DNA of 64,000 nucleotides, from the NCBI RefSeq assembly GCF_007751715.1, contig NZ_CP036292.1:2294001-2358000 (forward strand), in the 5' to 3' direction. Under the pieces are notes generated by a model. That model was not told where the DNA came from. It worked only from the letters and a program-made list of their open reading frames with translations, and did no database searches. Position 1 is the first letter of the stretch; each line of letters opens with the position of its first letter. Positions 50,575 to 59,735 of the stretch are shown here, piece after piece. This DNA is from Rosistilla oblonga (GTDB taxonomy: Bacteria > Planctomycetota > Planctomycetia > Pirellulales > Pirellulaceae). Made by a program: the position numbers and the translations under genes.

Positions 50575-51918
50575 ATGTCTTGCCTGATGAATTCGGACGG
50601 ATCGATGACGCTACCAAACTTTGCCAGTGTTGCCTTGATGTGCCTTGCGGGCATCGGCGGGTTGTTGCACCAGCGAGCCGACGCTCAACAGCCGATGCAA
50701 TACGCGCAGCCGGGATACGACACCTCGGTGCCGCACGTAGCATCGGCGAACGGCACCGTGCTGGGAGCTCCCCGAGCGATTACCGGCCCGTCGGCGGCGG
50801 CTTGCAATTGCGGCAACCTGACGCCACCGCAAGCCTGCCTGGGCGGGTGCCAACCCTGCATGCAAGGCTTCGATTGCGCCAACGGGCAATGCAATCCGAA
50901 GCTGAAATGGAAGAACATGTACCCCGTCGACTTCGGTCCTTACGGCCAAGGCGAATACGCGGGTCCCTCGCGATTGTCTCACATGCGAGAATACCGGGTC
51001 CGCGTCGGCGACACGCTGCAGTTCACCTACGTTCTGTCTCGCGACATGATGCGCAGTTCGTATCGGATCGGAATCGGGGATCAATTGTTGATCGAATCGC
51101 TGGCCGACGAAGAGGTGCTGACGCGTGGAACGTTTGAACGCGGTTTGGAAGTCCAACCCGACGGTACGATTTCGGTCCGCATCCTGGGATCGATCCACGC
51201 CGCTGGACTGACGATCGATCAACTGCGCGATCAATTGGAAGAGAAATACAAAAAGTACTACAACGAGCCGGGGATCGACGTCACACCGATCAAGACGAAC
51301 ATCTTGCTGGAAGACATTCGCAACGCGGTCGGCGGTGCCAGCGGCCTGAACGAACAAGCGATCTCGCGAACCGTCACGCCCGACGGTCGCGTCGCGCTAC
51401 CTAAAATCGGACCCGTCTGCGTCCAGGGACTGACCCTTGGCGAGATCAAGCAGGAGGTCAACCTGCGTTACCGATCGATGGTCGTCGGTCTGGAGGTCGA
51501 AGCCGGCCTGCAAGAACAAGCGACTCATTTTGTGTCGGTCTTGGGCGAAGTCGCTCAACCGGGCCGATTCGAGATGCAGGGCCCGACGACGGCGCTCTCG
51601 GCGATCGCGTTGGCTCAAGGACATTTGGTCGGTGCAAACCTGCGACAGGTTGTCGTCTTTCGGCGAGCGGAAGATTGGCGTCTGATCTCCACGGTGCTCG
51701 ATCTGCGAGGCGCGATCCTCGGCAAGTCTCCGCTGCCAGCCGACGAGATCTGGCTCCGCGATGGCGACGTCGTCGTCGTGCCATCGAGCCCGATCCGACT
51801 GTTCGACAACTTCGTTCGCCAGGTCTTTACCGAAGGCATCTACGGCATCGTTCCGTTCAGCGGATTCAGCGTCGTCGACGCCGTCAACGGATTTGCACTC
51901 GAGAACGTCGTGAACTAA
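50575..51918 (+). CDS. Polysaccharide export (OPX/Wza-like) protein
   Basis: A 447-residue protein with a hydrophobic N-terminal segment (FASVALMCLAGIGGLLHQRA). A Cys-rich stretch follows (CNCGNLTPPQACLGGCQPCM and more, residues 79-106). The core has the Poly_export domain (YRIGIGDQLLIESL and GLEVQPDGTISVRILG) and then SLBB-like domains (VSVLGEVAQPGRFEMQGPTT). OPX proteins form the outer-membrane channel for capsule or exopolysaccharide. The Cys-rich insertion is unusual. There is no Wzc-like kinase, Wzx or Wzy nearby. AGGAA precedes the ATG, 9 bases after the preceding gene. The stop overlaps the end of the opposite-strand phosphatase gene. Confidence 0.85.
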   Translation: MSCLMNSDGSMTLPNFASVALMCLAGIGGLLHQRADAQQPMQYAQPGYDTSVPHVASANGTVLGAPRAITGPSAAACNCGNLTPPQACLGGCQPCMQGFDCANGQCNPKLKWKNMYPVDFGPYGQGEYAGPSRLSHMREYRVRVGDTLQFTYVLSRDMMRSSYRIGIGDQLLIESLADEEVLTRGTFERGLEVQPDGTISVRILGSIHAAGLTIDQLRDQLEEKYKKYYNEPGIDVTPIKTNILLEDIRNAVGGASGLNEQAISRTVTPDGRVALPKIGPVCVQGLTLGEIKQEVNLRYRSMVVGLEVEAGLQEQATHFVSVLGEVAQPGRFEMQGPTTALSAIALAQGHLVGANLRQVVVFRRAEDWRLISTVLDLRGAILGKSPLPADEIWLRDGDVVVVPSSPIRLFDNFVRQVFTEGIYGIVPFSGFSVVDAVNGFALENVVN

Positions 51919-52574
51919 TCGGTTCGCAACTGCCCCGCCGGATCGGATTGCCAGGTCTGGCGGGTCCGCACGTCCATCGCCGTCAGCCAGCGGCCGCCGT
52001 AGCAATAGGTGTCTAGGCAAACGATGTGCCCAAAATCCATGATCTCACCCTCTTTGTGAGCCGTGTGGCCGACAAAGCAAATTTTGCCATTCTCATGAGC
52101 CGGGGGCAGACCCTCCCGCAGCGAGTGCCATCGCAGCAATTCGACCGGCTGGTATTCCAGCGGCAGGTCGTGCTTGTAGGCGGCATGGGTGAAGAAGTAG
52201 CCGTCGGTCTCGTAGTAGTCGAGCATCCCGTGGTAGAAGGCGTGGTGCGATTCGGGAATCGCCGAGAAGTCCCCGGTAAAACCGTAGCTGTCGAGCGTAT
52301 CGATCCCCCCAAATTGCAGCCACCGCTGCGGCGACTCGCCATCGAGCACCCTCAGCATCATCTCCTCGTGGTTTCCCTGCAGCGCGATCAGCTGCGATTG
52401 TTGGGCGATTTCGAGCAGCATATCGACTGCTTGGCGGGTCGCGCTGCCGCGGTCGACGACGTCCCCCAACACGACCAAGGTGTCATCGGGGGTCGGATCA
52501 ATCGCTTTAATCAGCGTCTGCAGCGCGTCGGAACATCCGTGTATGTCCCCAATGGCTATCAATCTCTCTGGCAT
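51915..52574 (-). CDS. Serine/threonine-type protein phosphatase (metallophosphoesterase)
   Basis: A 219-residue PPP-type phosphatase like bacterial PrpA/PrpB. It contains the full motif series IGDIHGCSD, LGDVVDRGS, LQGNHEEMML, a HAAYKHD segment and VGHTAHKEG. It dephosphorylates phosphoproteins or small phosphates in the cytosol. The frame stays open for more than 1 kb upstream of the ATG, but that extension is antisense to the next gene and is not similar to any phosphatase, so I start at 52574. Its 3' end overlaps the OPX stop by 4 bases. Such a phosphatase could counteract kinases such as that at 35543; this is speculative. Confidence 0.92.
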   Translation of the reverse strand: MPERLIAIGDIHGCSDALQTLIKAIDPTPDDTLVVLGDVVDRGSATRQAVDMLLEIAQQSQLIALQGNHEEMMLRVLDGESPQRWLQFGGIDTLDSYGFTGDFSAIPESHHAFYHGMLDYYETDGYFFTHAAYKHDLPLEYQPVELLRWHSLREGLPPAHENGKICFVGHTAHKEGEIMDFGHIVCLDTYCYGGRWLTAMDVRTRQTWQSDPAGQLRTD

Positions 52575-52913
52575 ATTGTTTATATAATTGACAGTTGTGG
52601 AGCGAATTAGCAGGCAAACCGTTGGTTCAAGATGAGTACAAAAGGCACCAACGATCGTTTTAGTACCAGGTTCCCACGCAGAGCGTCGCTCGCGGGAACG
52701 GAGCACTAGTAGACGACAAACGATTGATTTATATCGGTTTATCGACGAAAATACAGCTGGTCGTCGTCTGTCGCAACGCGAAGACGTGGAATTGCCACTG
52801 TCGACTCGATATGCTGACGACGGGCAACTGCGCAGCGGATCGATGCCGCCAACGCCGTTTCGCGCCGCGCCGATGGATTCGTGCGCTCTCACTTCACTGA
52901 GGAACAAGACCTT
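52575..52913. other. Divergent intergenic region with hairpin
   Basis: About 340 bases between the phosphatase and VWA genes. GTTCCC (52670-52675) pairs with GGGAAC (52694-52699), with an inner GAGC/GCTC stem. The sequence around it (CCAGGTTCCCACGCAGAGCG) resembles a repeat widely seen in planctomycetes. Otherwise I see no gene; promoters for both flanking genes must lie here. Confidence 0.5.
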
Positions 52914-55046
52914 ATGTCGATCGACATCAGCCCCTCTGCCGTACCGACCGATGCCGTTGCCGGCCCGCAGTCCTCCGCCAATCGCTCCGAAGCGATGGAG
53001 CGTGAGCGGCTCGACGCAATCGCCGAACAGGCCGAGTACGAAGCGGAGGACTACGACGACGAGGAGGATGAGGACGAGAGTTGGTTCGACGATGAATCGA
53101 TAGCGTTTGTCGCCAGCTTGATGGCCCACATGGGGATCGTTCTGTTCCTCGCTCTGGCAACCTTCTCCCCCCACTTCGATCCCGAAGCGATCGTGATCGT
53201 TTCGCCGATGCGAGACGTCGCCGAAGACAAGATCCATTCGATCGAAGAGATCGTCGCCAGCGAAGTCCCTCAAGAACAGATCGGTTCGAACGCCGATTCG
53301 CTCGAGAGTGCGATCGCGATGGCGACGGCTCAAACGTTTGCCGAAACCGCTCAGATCCCAAGCCCGATGGATATGACGCCGCAGAAGCTGGCGACGATCG
53401 ATCTGAACAACTTCTTCACCGAACCAGTCGCTCCGCTGCAAGCGATGGTCAATAAGAAGGGGAGCGTCGGGGAAGGGCACAATGGCGCCAAAGGAGCCGT
53501 CGATCGGTTGACCTTCGAAATTCTGCAATCGATGGAAGAACGCCCGACGCTTGTCGTGTGGGTCTTCGATCAAAGCGGATCGCTGCATCGCCAACGCCAA
53601 GAGATCCGCGATCGGTTCGATAAGATCTACGAGGAACTGGGGATCATTTCCAGCCAAGAAGAGAAATCGGGCAAGCGGAAGAACGCCAGCGAGATCCCGC
53701 TGCTGACCTCGATCGTCGGCTTCGGCAAAGACGTCAGCCTGTTGACCGAGGAACCGACCGACAACCTGCAGGTCATCAAAGATACAGTCAACAACATCGA
53801 AGTCGATTCCAGCGGTGTCGAACGGGCGTTTTCCGCCGTCTACATGGCCGCCAACGAATTCAAGAAGTATCGCGTCAAACGGGGGGCCGAAGGGCCGCTG
53901 CGAAACGTGATGTTAGTCGTCGTGACCGACGAGCGAGGCGACGATCAAGAGGGACTCGAAACGACGATCGATCTGTGCCGTCGCTACGGCATGCCAGTCT
54001 ACGTGATCGGATCCCCCGCTCCGTTCGGCCGCGAACACTCGCTGGTCAAATACGTCGACCCCGATCCGAAGTATGACCAATCCCCTCAATGGGCCCAGGT
54101 CGATGCGGGCCCCGAGAGTGTGATGCCCGAACGGGTAAAGATCGGCTACACCGGAAATTACCAAGAGGAGCCGGTGATCGATTCAGGCTTTGGGCCGTTC
54201 GCTCTGACCCGATTGAGCTATGAAACTGGGGGGATCTATTTTTCGGTCCACCCCAACCGAAACGTCAACAAACGGATTCGCAAGAAAGAGACCGAAGCGT
54301 TTTCGGCGCAGATCGATTACTTCTTCGACTCCAACACGATGGCTCGCTATCGCCCCGACTACGTATCCCCCGAGGAATACGTCCGTCAGGTGCGGGCAAG
54401 CGCCTTGCGAACCGCTCTGACAACGGCAGCCAAAGACACACAACTGGAAACTCTACAAGCTCCCAAGACGCGTTTCGTCAAACGGGGCGATGCTCAACTG
54501 GCGACCGAACTGGGCGACGCTCAGAAGTCGGCGGCGGTGATCGAACCGCAACTGGTTCGAATGGCAGGGATCTTGGCAGAGGGGTTGAAAGACCGCGACG
54601 AGGAGATGAGCCCCCGCTGGCGAGCCGGTTTCGATCTGGCTTACGGGCGGGTGCTGGCCCACAAGGTGCGGACCGAAACCTACAACGCGATGCTCGCCAA
54701 GGCGAAGCGTGGAATGGCTTTCGAAAAGGAAAAGAACAACACCTGGATCTTGGAAGCGGCCGATGAGGTCAGCGTCGGCAGCAAGTGGGAACGCGAGGCG
54801 GAAAAGGCCCGCGAACTGCTCAGCGGCGTGATCGCCGAACACCCGGGAACCCCCTGGGCGTTGTTGGCCAAGACCGAGCTGGAGACGCCGATCGGATGGA
54901 AGTGGGTCGAGAAATACACCGACCTCAATCCACCAGCTCGCACCGGCGGGAACAACAATAATAACAACAACATGACCGCGGCTCGCGACGACGAGAAGCG
55001 GATGTTGAAGAAACCGGCTCCCAAGCGTCCGCTCCCCAAGCTGTAA
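52914..55046 (+). CDS. VWA-domain membrane protein
   Basis: A 710-residue protein. The acidic N-terminus (residues 30-55, EDYDDEEDEDES) is followed by one membrane helix (AFVASLMAHMGIVLFLALAT). A VWA-like domain follows with VVWVFDQSGSLHRQR (MIDAS DxSxS) near 208, and later NVMLVVVTDERGDDQEG. C-terminal parts are helical and charged, with an Asn run (NNNNNNN near 690) and a basic tail. The start at 52914 leaves GAGGAAC upstream. VWA proteins assemble complexes in a metal-dependent way; partners are unknown. mazG-like is next, 47 bases downstream. Confidence 0.82.
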   Translation: MSIDISPSAVPTDAVAGPQSSANRSEAMERERLDAIAEQAEYEAEDYDDEEDEDESWFDDESIAFVASLMAHMGIVLFLALATFSPHFDPEAIVIVSPMRDVAEDKIHSIEEIVASEVPQEQIGSNADSLESAIAMATAQTFAETAQIPSPMDMTPQKLATIDLNNFFTEPVAPLQAMVNKKGSVGEGHNGAKGAVDRLTFEILQSMEERPTLVVWVFDQSGSLHRQRQEIRDRFDKIYEELGIISSQEEKSGKRKNASEIPLLTSIVGFGKDVSLLTEEPTDNLQVIKDTVNNIEVDSSGVERAFSAVYMAANEFKKYRVKRGAEGPLRNVMLVVVTDERGDDQEGLETTIDLCRRYGMPVYVIGSPAPFGREHSLVKYVDPDPKYDQSPQWAQVDAGPESVMPERVKIGYTGNYQEEPVIDSGFGPFALTRLSYETGGIYFSVHPNRNVNKRIRKKETEAFSAQIDYFFDSNTMARYRPDYVSPEEYVRQVRASALRTALTTAAKDTQLETLQAPKTRFVKRGDAQLATELGDAQKSAAVIEPQLVRMAGILAEGLKDRDEEMSPRWRAGFDLAYGRVLAHKVRTETYNAMLAKAKRGMAFEKEKNNTWILEAADEVSVGSKWEREAEKARELLSGVIAEHPGTPWALLAKTELETPIGWKWVEKYTDLNPPARTGGNNNNNNNMTAARDDEKRMLKKPAPKRPLPKL

Positions 55047-55093
55047 TCGCCCCCCCTGCTACCACTCTCGGACCGCCAGCGATCGATCGCCTT

Positions 55094-55456
55094 ATGAATG
55101 ATGCCGAAACCTCTGTCGCGGAACTGCGAGCGGTTATCGAACGTTTTGTCGCTGAACGGGATTGGCAACAATTTCATACGCCTAAAAATCTAACGATGTC
55201 GCTGTCGGTCGAAGTGGCCGAATTGATGGAACATTTTCAGTGGCGAACGCCGGAAGAATCCGCAGCGATTGCCCAAGACCCCGAACTGTTAACCGAAGTC
55301 GCCCACGAGATGGCCGACGTCGCTTGCTATCTGCTGGCTCTCTCATCCAGCCTCGGGGTCGATCTCAGCAGCGCGATCGAGGCGAAGATGGTGCTCAATC
55401 GCAAGAAATACCCTGCCGAAAAAAGCAGCGGCCAGTGGGCTCCCCCCAAGGCGTGA
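55094..55456 (+). CDS. MazG-like nucleotide pyrophosphohydrolase
   Basis: A 120-residue all-alpha NTP pyrophosphohydrolase of the MazG/RS21-C6 type. The metal-binding pairs are SVEVAELMEHFQW (ExxE) and EVAHEMADVACYLL (ExxD). Proteins this size hydrolyse dCTP and modified dNTPs for pool sanitation. It follows the VWA gene after 47 bases on the same strand; co-transcription is possible. The C-terminus is short and basic. Confidence 0.92.
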   Translation: MNDAETSVAELRAVIERFVAERDWQQFHTPKNLTMSLSVEVAELMEHFQWRTPEESAAIAQDPELLTEVAHEMADVACYLLALSSSLGVDLSSAIEAKMVLNRKKYPAEKSSGQWAPPKA

Positions 55457-55634
55457 GTTGCATTCCACCAGCGTTTTCATTGCTATCCCGGCGCGGATTA
55501 TGACGGCGGTACCGATCTAATTGGATTTCATCCTTGCATCCGTCCGATCGATGATCAGGAAAGGATCGTTGCGGTTGGGGTCATCCCCGAACGCAAAAAT
55601 TCAAGGACGATGGCTTTAGCAAGGAGTGCGGGGC

Positions 55635-58454
55635 ATGGGCCCATTACGGAAATTCCGGATCATCTTTTGGCCGACGGCAGCGTCGGCCGCAGTGATCGGA
55701 TTATTGTGCGTTTTCGAACGTGACCAGATGGAACCGAGCATCGCGCCGGTGGTCCGATCGGCTTCGACCCGTCCAATGCCTCGTCCCTGGACGATCGTCG
55801 ACGAGGAGCCGCAACCGGGCCCCCGAGTCGCTTGGACCGGCCCCTCTTTGAGTCGCGAACCGTTCTCGCGGCGCGAGCTGTCGTATCCGTTCCCGCCCAA
55901 CAGCGGAGAGAGCGTCACGCTGGTACCGCAGCAACCGATCGATTTCCCGATCGTCCAAAAACCACAATACGATGAACCGGTCGTAATCGAAACGGTGGAG
56001 AGTCCGATCGAACCGGCCGCGGTGCCATCCTCGGCGCTCGCCTTCCAAGACCACCATGCTCCTTCGGTGCTGTTGACCGATAAGATCGACCACGGTCTGG
56101 TCGAAGCGGCGCTGGAACCTTCGGCCACCGTAGAGTTCCGCGATGACGCTCCGCTGGCAACGCTTGCGGCACCGGTGGTGAACGTCAAAGATGAATTGGC
56201 GGGGCTGCCCGATCCACAATCGTTTGAAGATCCGTTCGCCGCGCTCCAGCTGAGCAGCAACCGCGTCGACCTGCCGCGCCGCGCTATCGAAACGCCCGAT
56301 CCCTCGCCGTCGCTGCCGCCATCGCCGACGACGATCCCGACTCCGAGTCAATCAAAGCCGTCGTCCCCTTCGATCGCCAGCCCGATCGAACGTACTCCCG
56401 TGACGCAACAGCCTAGCGAATGGCCGAAGACGCCTGCCCTGGACGCTCAACTGGCAGCCGTCCAACAGACCGGTCCGCAGGGAAGTCAGTGGAGCCAACA
56501 AGTTCGCGAAACGCTGCAACGGCTGCGCGAAGAGCCTAAGCTTGGCACCGCGGAATCGGGACATTTGATCGCCGACCTTCACTCGCTGGCCGAGCAGGGT
56601 TACCAGATGGTCGACGACAAAGACCTGACGATGCACCGCAACTGGGTCGCGGCGGCGTACGCTGTCCAACGCCGCGCCGACATCTGGTACGCGGTTTGGA
56701 ACAACTTGCACGCTGCGGCGAGTGGCGAGCGCCACCCGCGGCCCGAGGCAAAAGCGAACGTCTTGAATTTGGTAGCCGATCTGCGCGAACAGATTCGTCC
56801 GACTCGCGATGCCGCCGACTGGGCGACGTTCTTGATGCTCGACGAGATCGAAGCGGCGAGCCTGGGGAACACGACCGATGCCCAACGTCGGTTGATCGCT
56901 CAACGCTACCTATCGCGTGTCGACTACACCGAACTCAACGAAGCTCAAACCGAATGGCTGCAGGAATCGGCTTGCCGCGAACTGGGCGAAACGATTCGAT
57001 CGTGGGCTCATGGACCGGTCGATTACGTTGCTCTGTTGGATCAGATCGAAGTTCAAGAGACCGACACGCTCGACCGCGATGGCGGACGCGTCGCTGCCAC
57101 GATGCAGACGCTGCGATTTGCGAACAGCCAACCGGCTTACGCGATCGCCGAAGCGATCAACCGCCACTACCGCAACGCCAACCTACGAGTATCGATCTCG
57201 TCGGCGATGCTGAACCGCATGTTGCCCGAAGTCCCGACGAAGACGCAACCGATCCGCGACCGCGTGTTGGGTGCATCGGTGATGGGGACCAGCCACGCCA
57301 AGGCCGATCTGCATGTCCGTCTGGAACCGTCGGACTCCGCTTGGCAGATCCGACTTCGCAGCGAGGGTACGATCGACACCGAGACCTGGAGCTCGCAGGG
57401 CCCCGCGAAACTGAAACATGTCGGCAACGCCAACTTTGAAGCGGGAACATTGATTCGCGTCGATCGCAGCGGCGTCGATATCGATCGCCCCAGTGTCGAA
57501 GTCGATGCGGACACTCAACTCCGCCGGCTGCGTACTCAATACGATGGCTTCCCCGTCCTCGGACCGTTGGTTCGCGAGTATGTGAAATCGCGGCACGACG
57601 ATGCGCGTCCCTACGCCCAACGCTACAGCGAACGGCGGATGCGATCGCAGATCGAAAACCAGTTGACCGAATCGCTGAAGGAACAGATCGACCAAGCGGA
57701 GCAGGCCTTTTCGTCGCGTCTGATCGGCCCCTTGGCGATGCTTGGTCTGTCGCCAACCGTTGTCGATCTGTCGACGACCGAAGAACGTCTGACCGTCCGA
57801 TACCGCCTGTCGGGCGACTGGCAATTGGCTGCCTTTACGCCGCGACCTCGCGCACCGACGCACTGCATGATGAGCGTGCAGATGCACCAATCGACGCTCA
57901 ACAATGCAATGGCGCGGCTGGCACCCCAGGGAAACGCGGTGCTCGTCGATTCGGCGATCCGCGAAACGATGCAGGTGTTCGGATTTGAAGGCCGCAAAGC
58001 GACTGAGGAACTGCCCGACGACGTGCGGATTCAGTTCACCAGCAGCCGCCCGGTGACCGTTGAAATTCACGAGGGCCGATTGGATCTGACGATGCGAATC
58101 ATCCGACTCGATCAAACCGACGGGATCTCGCTGCGGAACTTTATCGTCAAAGCTTCGTATATCCCGCACATCGATGGCCTGCGTCCGGCGCTTGTTCGCG
58201 ACGGGCACTTGAACATCAGCGGTCCTCGATTGAGCATGGGAGATCGCGTCGCGGTGCGAACGATCTTCAATAAGGTGCTCTCACCGAATCGGTCGTTGGA
58301 GTTGACCAGCGAGCAGTTGCGAAATCATCCCGCGATGGAAGGCCTGGCGATCACCCAGTTCGAACTTCGCGACGGATGGATCGGATTTGCGATCGGCGAC
58401 GAAGCCAATTACATGGCCGAAGCCGCACTTTACTCGCAGCCGGTGAAACGATAA
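55635..58454 (+). CDS. Large envelope protein of unknown function
   Basis: A 939-residue protein with an N-terminal signal anchor (FRIIFWPTAASAAVIGLLCVF). Residues 30-270 are Pro/Ser/Val-rich and disordered. Residues 275-470 are helical. From about 500 two related segments contain a helix followed by long beta stretches: VSISSAMLNRMLPEVPTKTQ and VQMHQSTLNNAMARLAPQGN. Each is followed by strands such as DLHVRLEPSDSAWQIRLRSE and VTVEIHEGRLDLTMRI. The pattern recalls lipid-binding TULIP/DUF4403 modules, but I cannot confirm it. The ATG at 55635 has AAGGAG 8 bases upstream; a GTG at 55626 also fits. A terminator follows at 58494-58516. Confidence 0.78.
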   Translation: MGPLRKFRIIFWPTAASAAVIGLLCVFERDQMEPSIAPVVRSASTRPMPRPWTIVDEEPQPGPRVAWTGPSLSREPFSRRELSYPFPPNSGESVTLVPQQPIDFPIVQKPQYDEPVVIETVESPIEPAAVPSSALAFQDHHAPSVLLTDKIDHGLVEAALEPSATVEFRDDAPLATLAAPVVNVKDELAGLPDPQSFEDPFAALQLSSNRVDLPRRAIETPDPSPSLPPSPTTIPTPSQSKPSSPSIASPIERTPVTQQPSEWPKTPALDAQLAAVQQTGPQGSQWSQQVRETLQRLREEPKLGTAESGHLIADLHSLAEQGYQMVDDKDLTMHRNWVAAAYAVQRRADIWYAVWNNLHAAASGERHPRPEAKANVLNLVADLREQIRPTRDAADWATFLMLDEIEAASLGNTTDAQRRLIAQRYLSRVDYTELNEAQTEWLQESACRELGETIRSWAHGPVDYVALLDQIEVQETDTLDRDGGRVAATMQTLRFANSQPAYAIAEAINRHYRNANLRVSISSAMLNRMLPEVPTKTQPIRDRVLGASVMGTSHAKADLHVRLEPSDSAWQIRLRSEGTIDTETWSSQGPAKLKHVGNANFEAGTLIRVDRSGVDIDRPSVEVDADTQLRRLRTQYDGFPVLGPLVREYVKSRHDDARPYAQRYSERRMRSQIENQLTESLKEQIDQAEQAFSSRLIGPLAMLGLSPTVVDLSTTEERLTVRYRLSGDWQLAAFTPRPRAPTHCMMSVQMHQSTLNNAMARLAPQGNAVLVDSAIRETMQVFGFEGRKATEELPDDVRIQFTSSRPVTVEIHEGRLDLTMRIIRLDQTDGISLRNFIVKASYIPHIDGLRPALVRDGHLNISGPRLSMGDRVAVRTIFNKVLSPNRSLELTSEQLRNHPAMEGLAITQFELRDGWIGFAIGDEANYMAEAALYSQPVKR

Positions 58455-58493
58455 CGCTGCGATCTGCTATCATCGGAAACGCGCTGCGGCCGC

Positions 58494-58516
58494 ACCAAGT
58501 GTGAGCCGCAGTTTTT
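58494..58516 (+). terminator. Rho-independent terminator
   Basis: CTGCGGC (58494-58500) pairs with GCCGCAG (58505-58511) and is followed by five T. The 4-base separation suggests the loop is CGCA-like or that a longer loop form exists. It lies 40 bases after the envelope gene. Confidence 0.75.
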
Positions 58517-58635
58517 CCGTTATCCCGGCAGTTCGACATCTTCCCAACCTTGGCGTGATCTCGCGACCGCCCCCAGGAAGCTGCAACGTGCCGGGTTCGC
58601 CATTTCCCTCTTGCTCCGATGACCGTGCCGCGCCG

Positions 58636-59217
58636 ATGACTCTGATTGAACCAAACACCTCCACCGAACTGACCGCTGGCGATCCGAACACCCTGGGGCT
58701 GGCACTGCGACTGGTCTGGCAGGAGGATCGTTTTGGGCACGCGATCGAACTATTGCGCGGCGGAAAACGGACGCTGTTGCTGGAAACTCTCGCCGATTCC
58801 GCGGCGGTTCCATGGCCAGCCAACCCGCCGTTGCAACAGGCCTCATTGGAAACGATCGACGGCCGTTTGGCGATCCTCGGCGTCGGCTTGGCCGGCACCA
58901 GCCACTGGAGCATCAGCATGGAGACGCTTGCGGGCGACAGCCAAGGCCTGCGGATCGATTGCGCCTGTCGCTGCACCTCGCTCCCCGAATCGTTGGGCAG
59001 CGGATACCGTTGGGCGGAAGGAGTCGACTTTCAAACCGACGCCTTTGCCGGGATCTTGTTTCGCGCCGGCGAAGCCTGTGTACAAATCGCCCCCGACGAT
59101 CAACAAACCGTTGCCACCTGCAGCAGTGACGATCGGGTCTGCGAAATTCGCCCCGAGAGTCTCGGCGAGGGGAACGCTCACACCATCCGCTGGTGTTACC
59201 AAATCCTGTTGATGTGA
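58636..59217 (+). CDS. Conserved hypothetical protein, 193 aa
   Basis: No known function recognised. The protein is soluble and beta-rich: LGLALRLVWQEDRFGHAIEL and GLRIDCACRCTSLPESLGSG are the most regular stretches. It has seven or so Cys, some closely spaced (CACRC), which may bind a metal. I place the start at the ATG at 58636; an open extension upstream to 58501 is low-complexity and overlaps the terminator region. The DUF1569 gene ends just beyond it on the other strand. Confidence 0.65.
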   Translation: MTLIEPNTSTELTAGDPNTLGLALRLVWQEDRFGHAIELLRGGKRTLLLETLADSAAVPWPANPPLQQASLETIDGRLAILGVGLAGTSHWSISMETLAGDSQGLRIDCACRCTSLPESLGSGYRWAEGVDFQTDAFAGILFRAGEACVQIAPDDQQTVATCSSDDRVCEIRPESLGEGNAHTIRWCYQILLM

Positions 59218-59237
59218 TCCAACCGGCCGGATCCCGA

Positions 59238-59702
59238 TCAGGATTCCTCGTCGGGAACTAAGAAGCTGAGATGATGGGCGGCGTGAATCCACATGAATTC
59301 GCGCCAATCGTCGGCGGACAGACCGTCCAACAGCGCGTATTCTTTCAGCGAACCGTTGAACTCTCCCGCTCGCCGAATCGTGGCGATGCAGTGATCGATG
59401 ACATCGTAATCGTCGCGATCGCTTGACGCCGGCGGCCGCAAGACCGGCAACGTCGGCGTGCCACTCAACAACTTGCGTTTCTTGAGCGCGTAACCGAAGC
59501 CCCATTTGACGACGGTCCGCCGCAAGATCCAAGGCAATCGAAATCCAAAGCCGTCCATCCCGCCGGTCATCGTTGCATCCAGATGCTGGCAGACCTGCGT
59601 CAGGTTCCAACGTTTCGTTTTAGTGTAACCGACAGCTCGCAGGTGCTCGATATCGGCGATCACCTCAGCGGCGTTATGCAGGTCGAGCGTTCGGCGTTTC
59701 AA
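59238..59702 (-). CDS. DUF1569 domain protein (DinB-like fold)
   Basis: A 154-residue helical protein. RRTLDLHNAAEVIADIEHL opens the DUF1569 domain, and CQHLDATM and HAAHHLSFLVP hold the His residues that would bind a metal in DinB-like four-helix bundles. Proteins of this kind are frequent in planctomycetes and Bacteroidetes and may act as thiol-dependent or hydrolytic metalloenzymes; the reaction is unknown. The start is a TTG at 59702: an in-frame stop lies four codons upstream and no ATG or GTG precedes the domain. Confidence 0.85.
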   Translation of the reverse strand: MKRRTLDLHNAAEVIADIEHLRAVGYTKTKRWNLTQVCQHLDATMTGGMDGFGFRLPWILRRTVVKWGFGYALKKRKLLSGTPTLPVLRPPASSDRDDYDVIDHCIATIRRAGEFNGSLKEYALLDGLSADDWREFMWIHAAHHLSFLVPDEES

Positions 59703-59735
59703 AACAAGGTCTCATGGTTGCGAGGCAACGGAGCA

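Noticed and set aside
52575-53657. N-terminal extension of the phosphatase frame on the minus strand
   Set aside because: The extension runs antisense through the start of the VWA gene and shows no phosphatase similarity. The canonical IGDIHG start begins right after the ATG at 52574.
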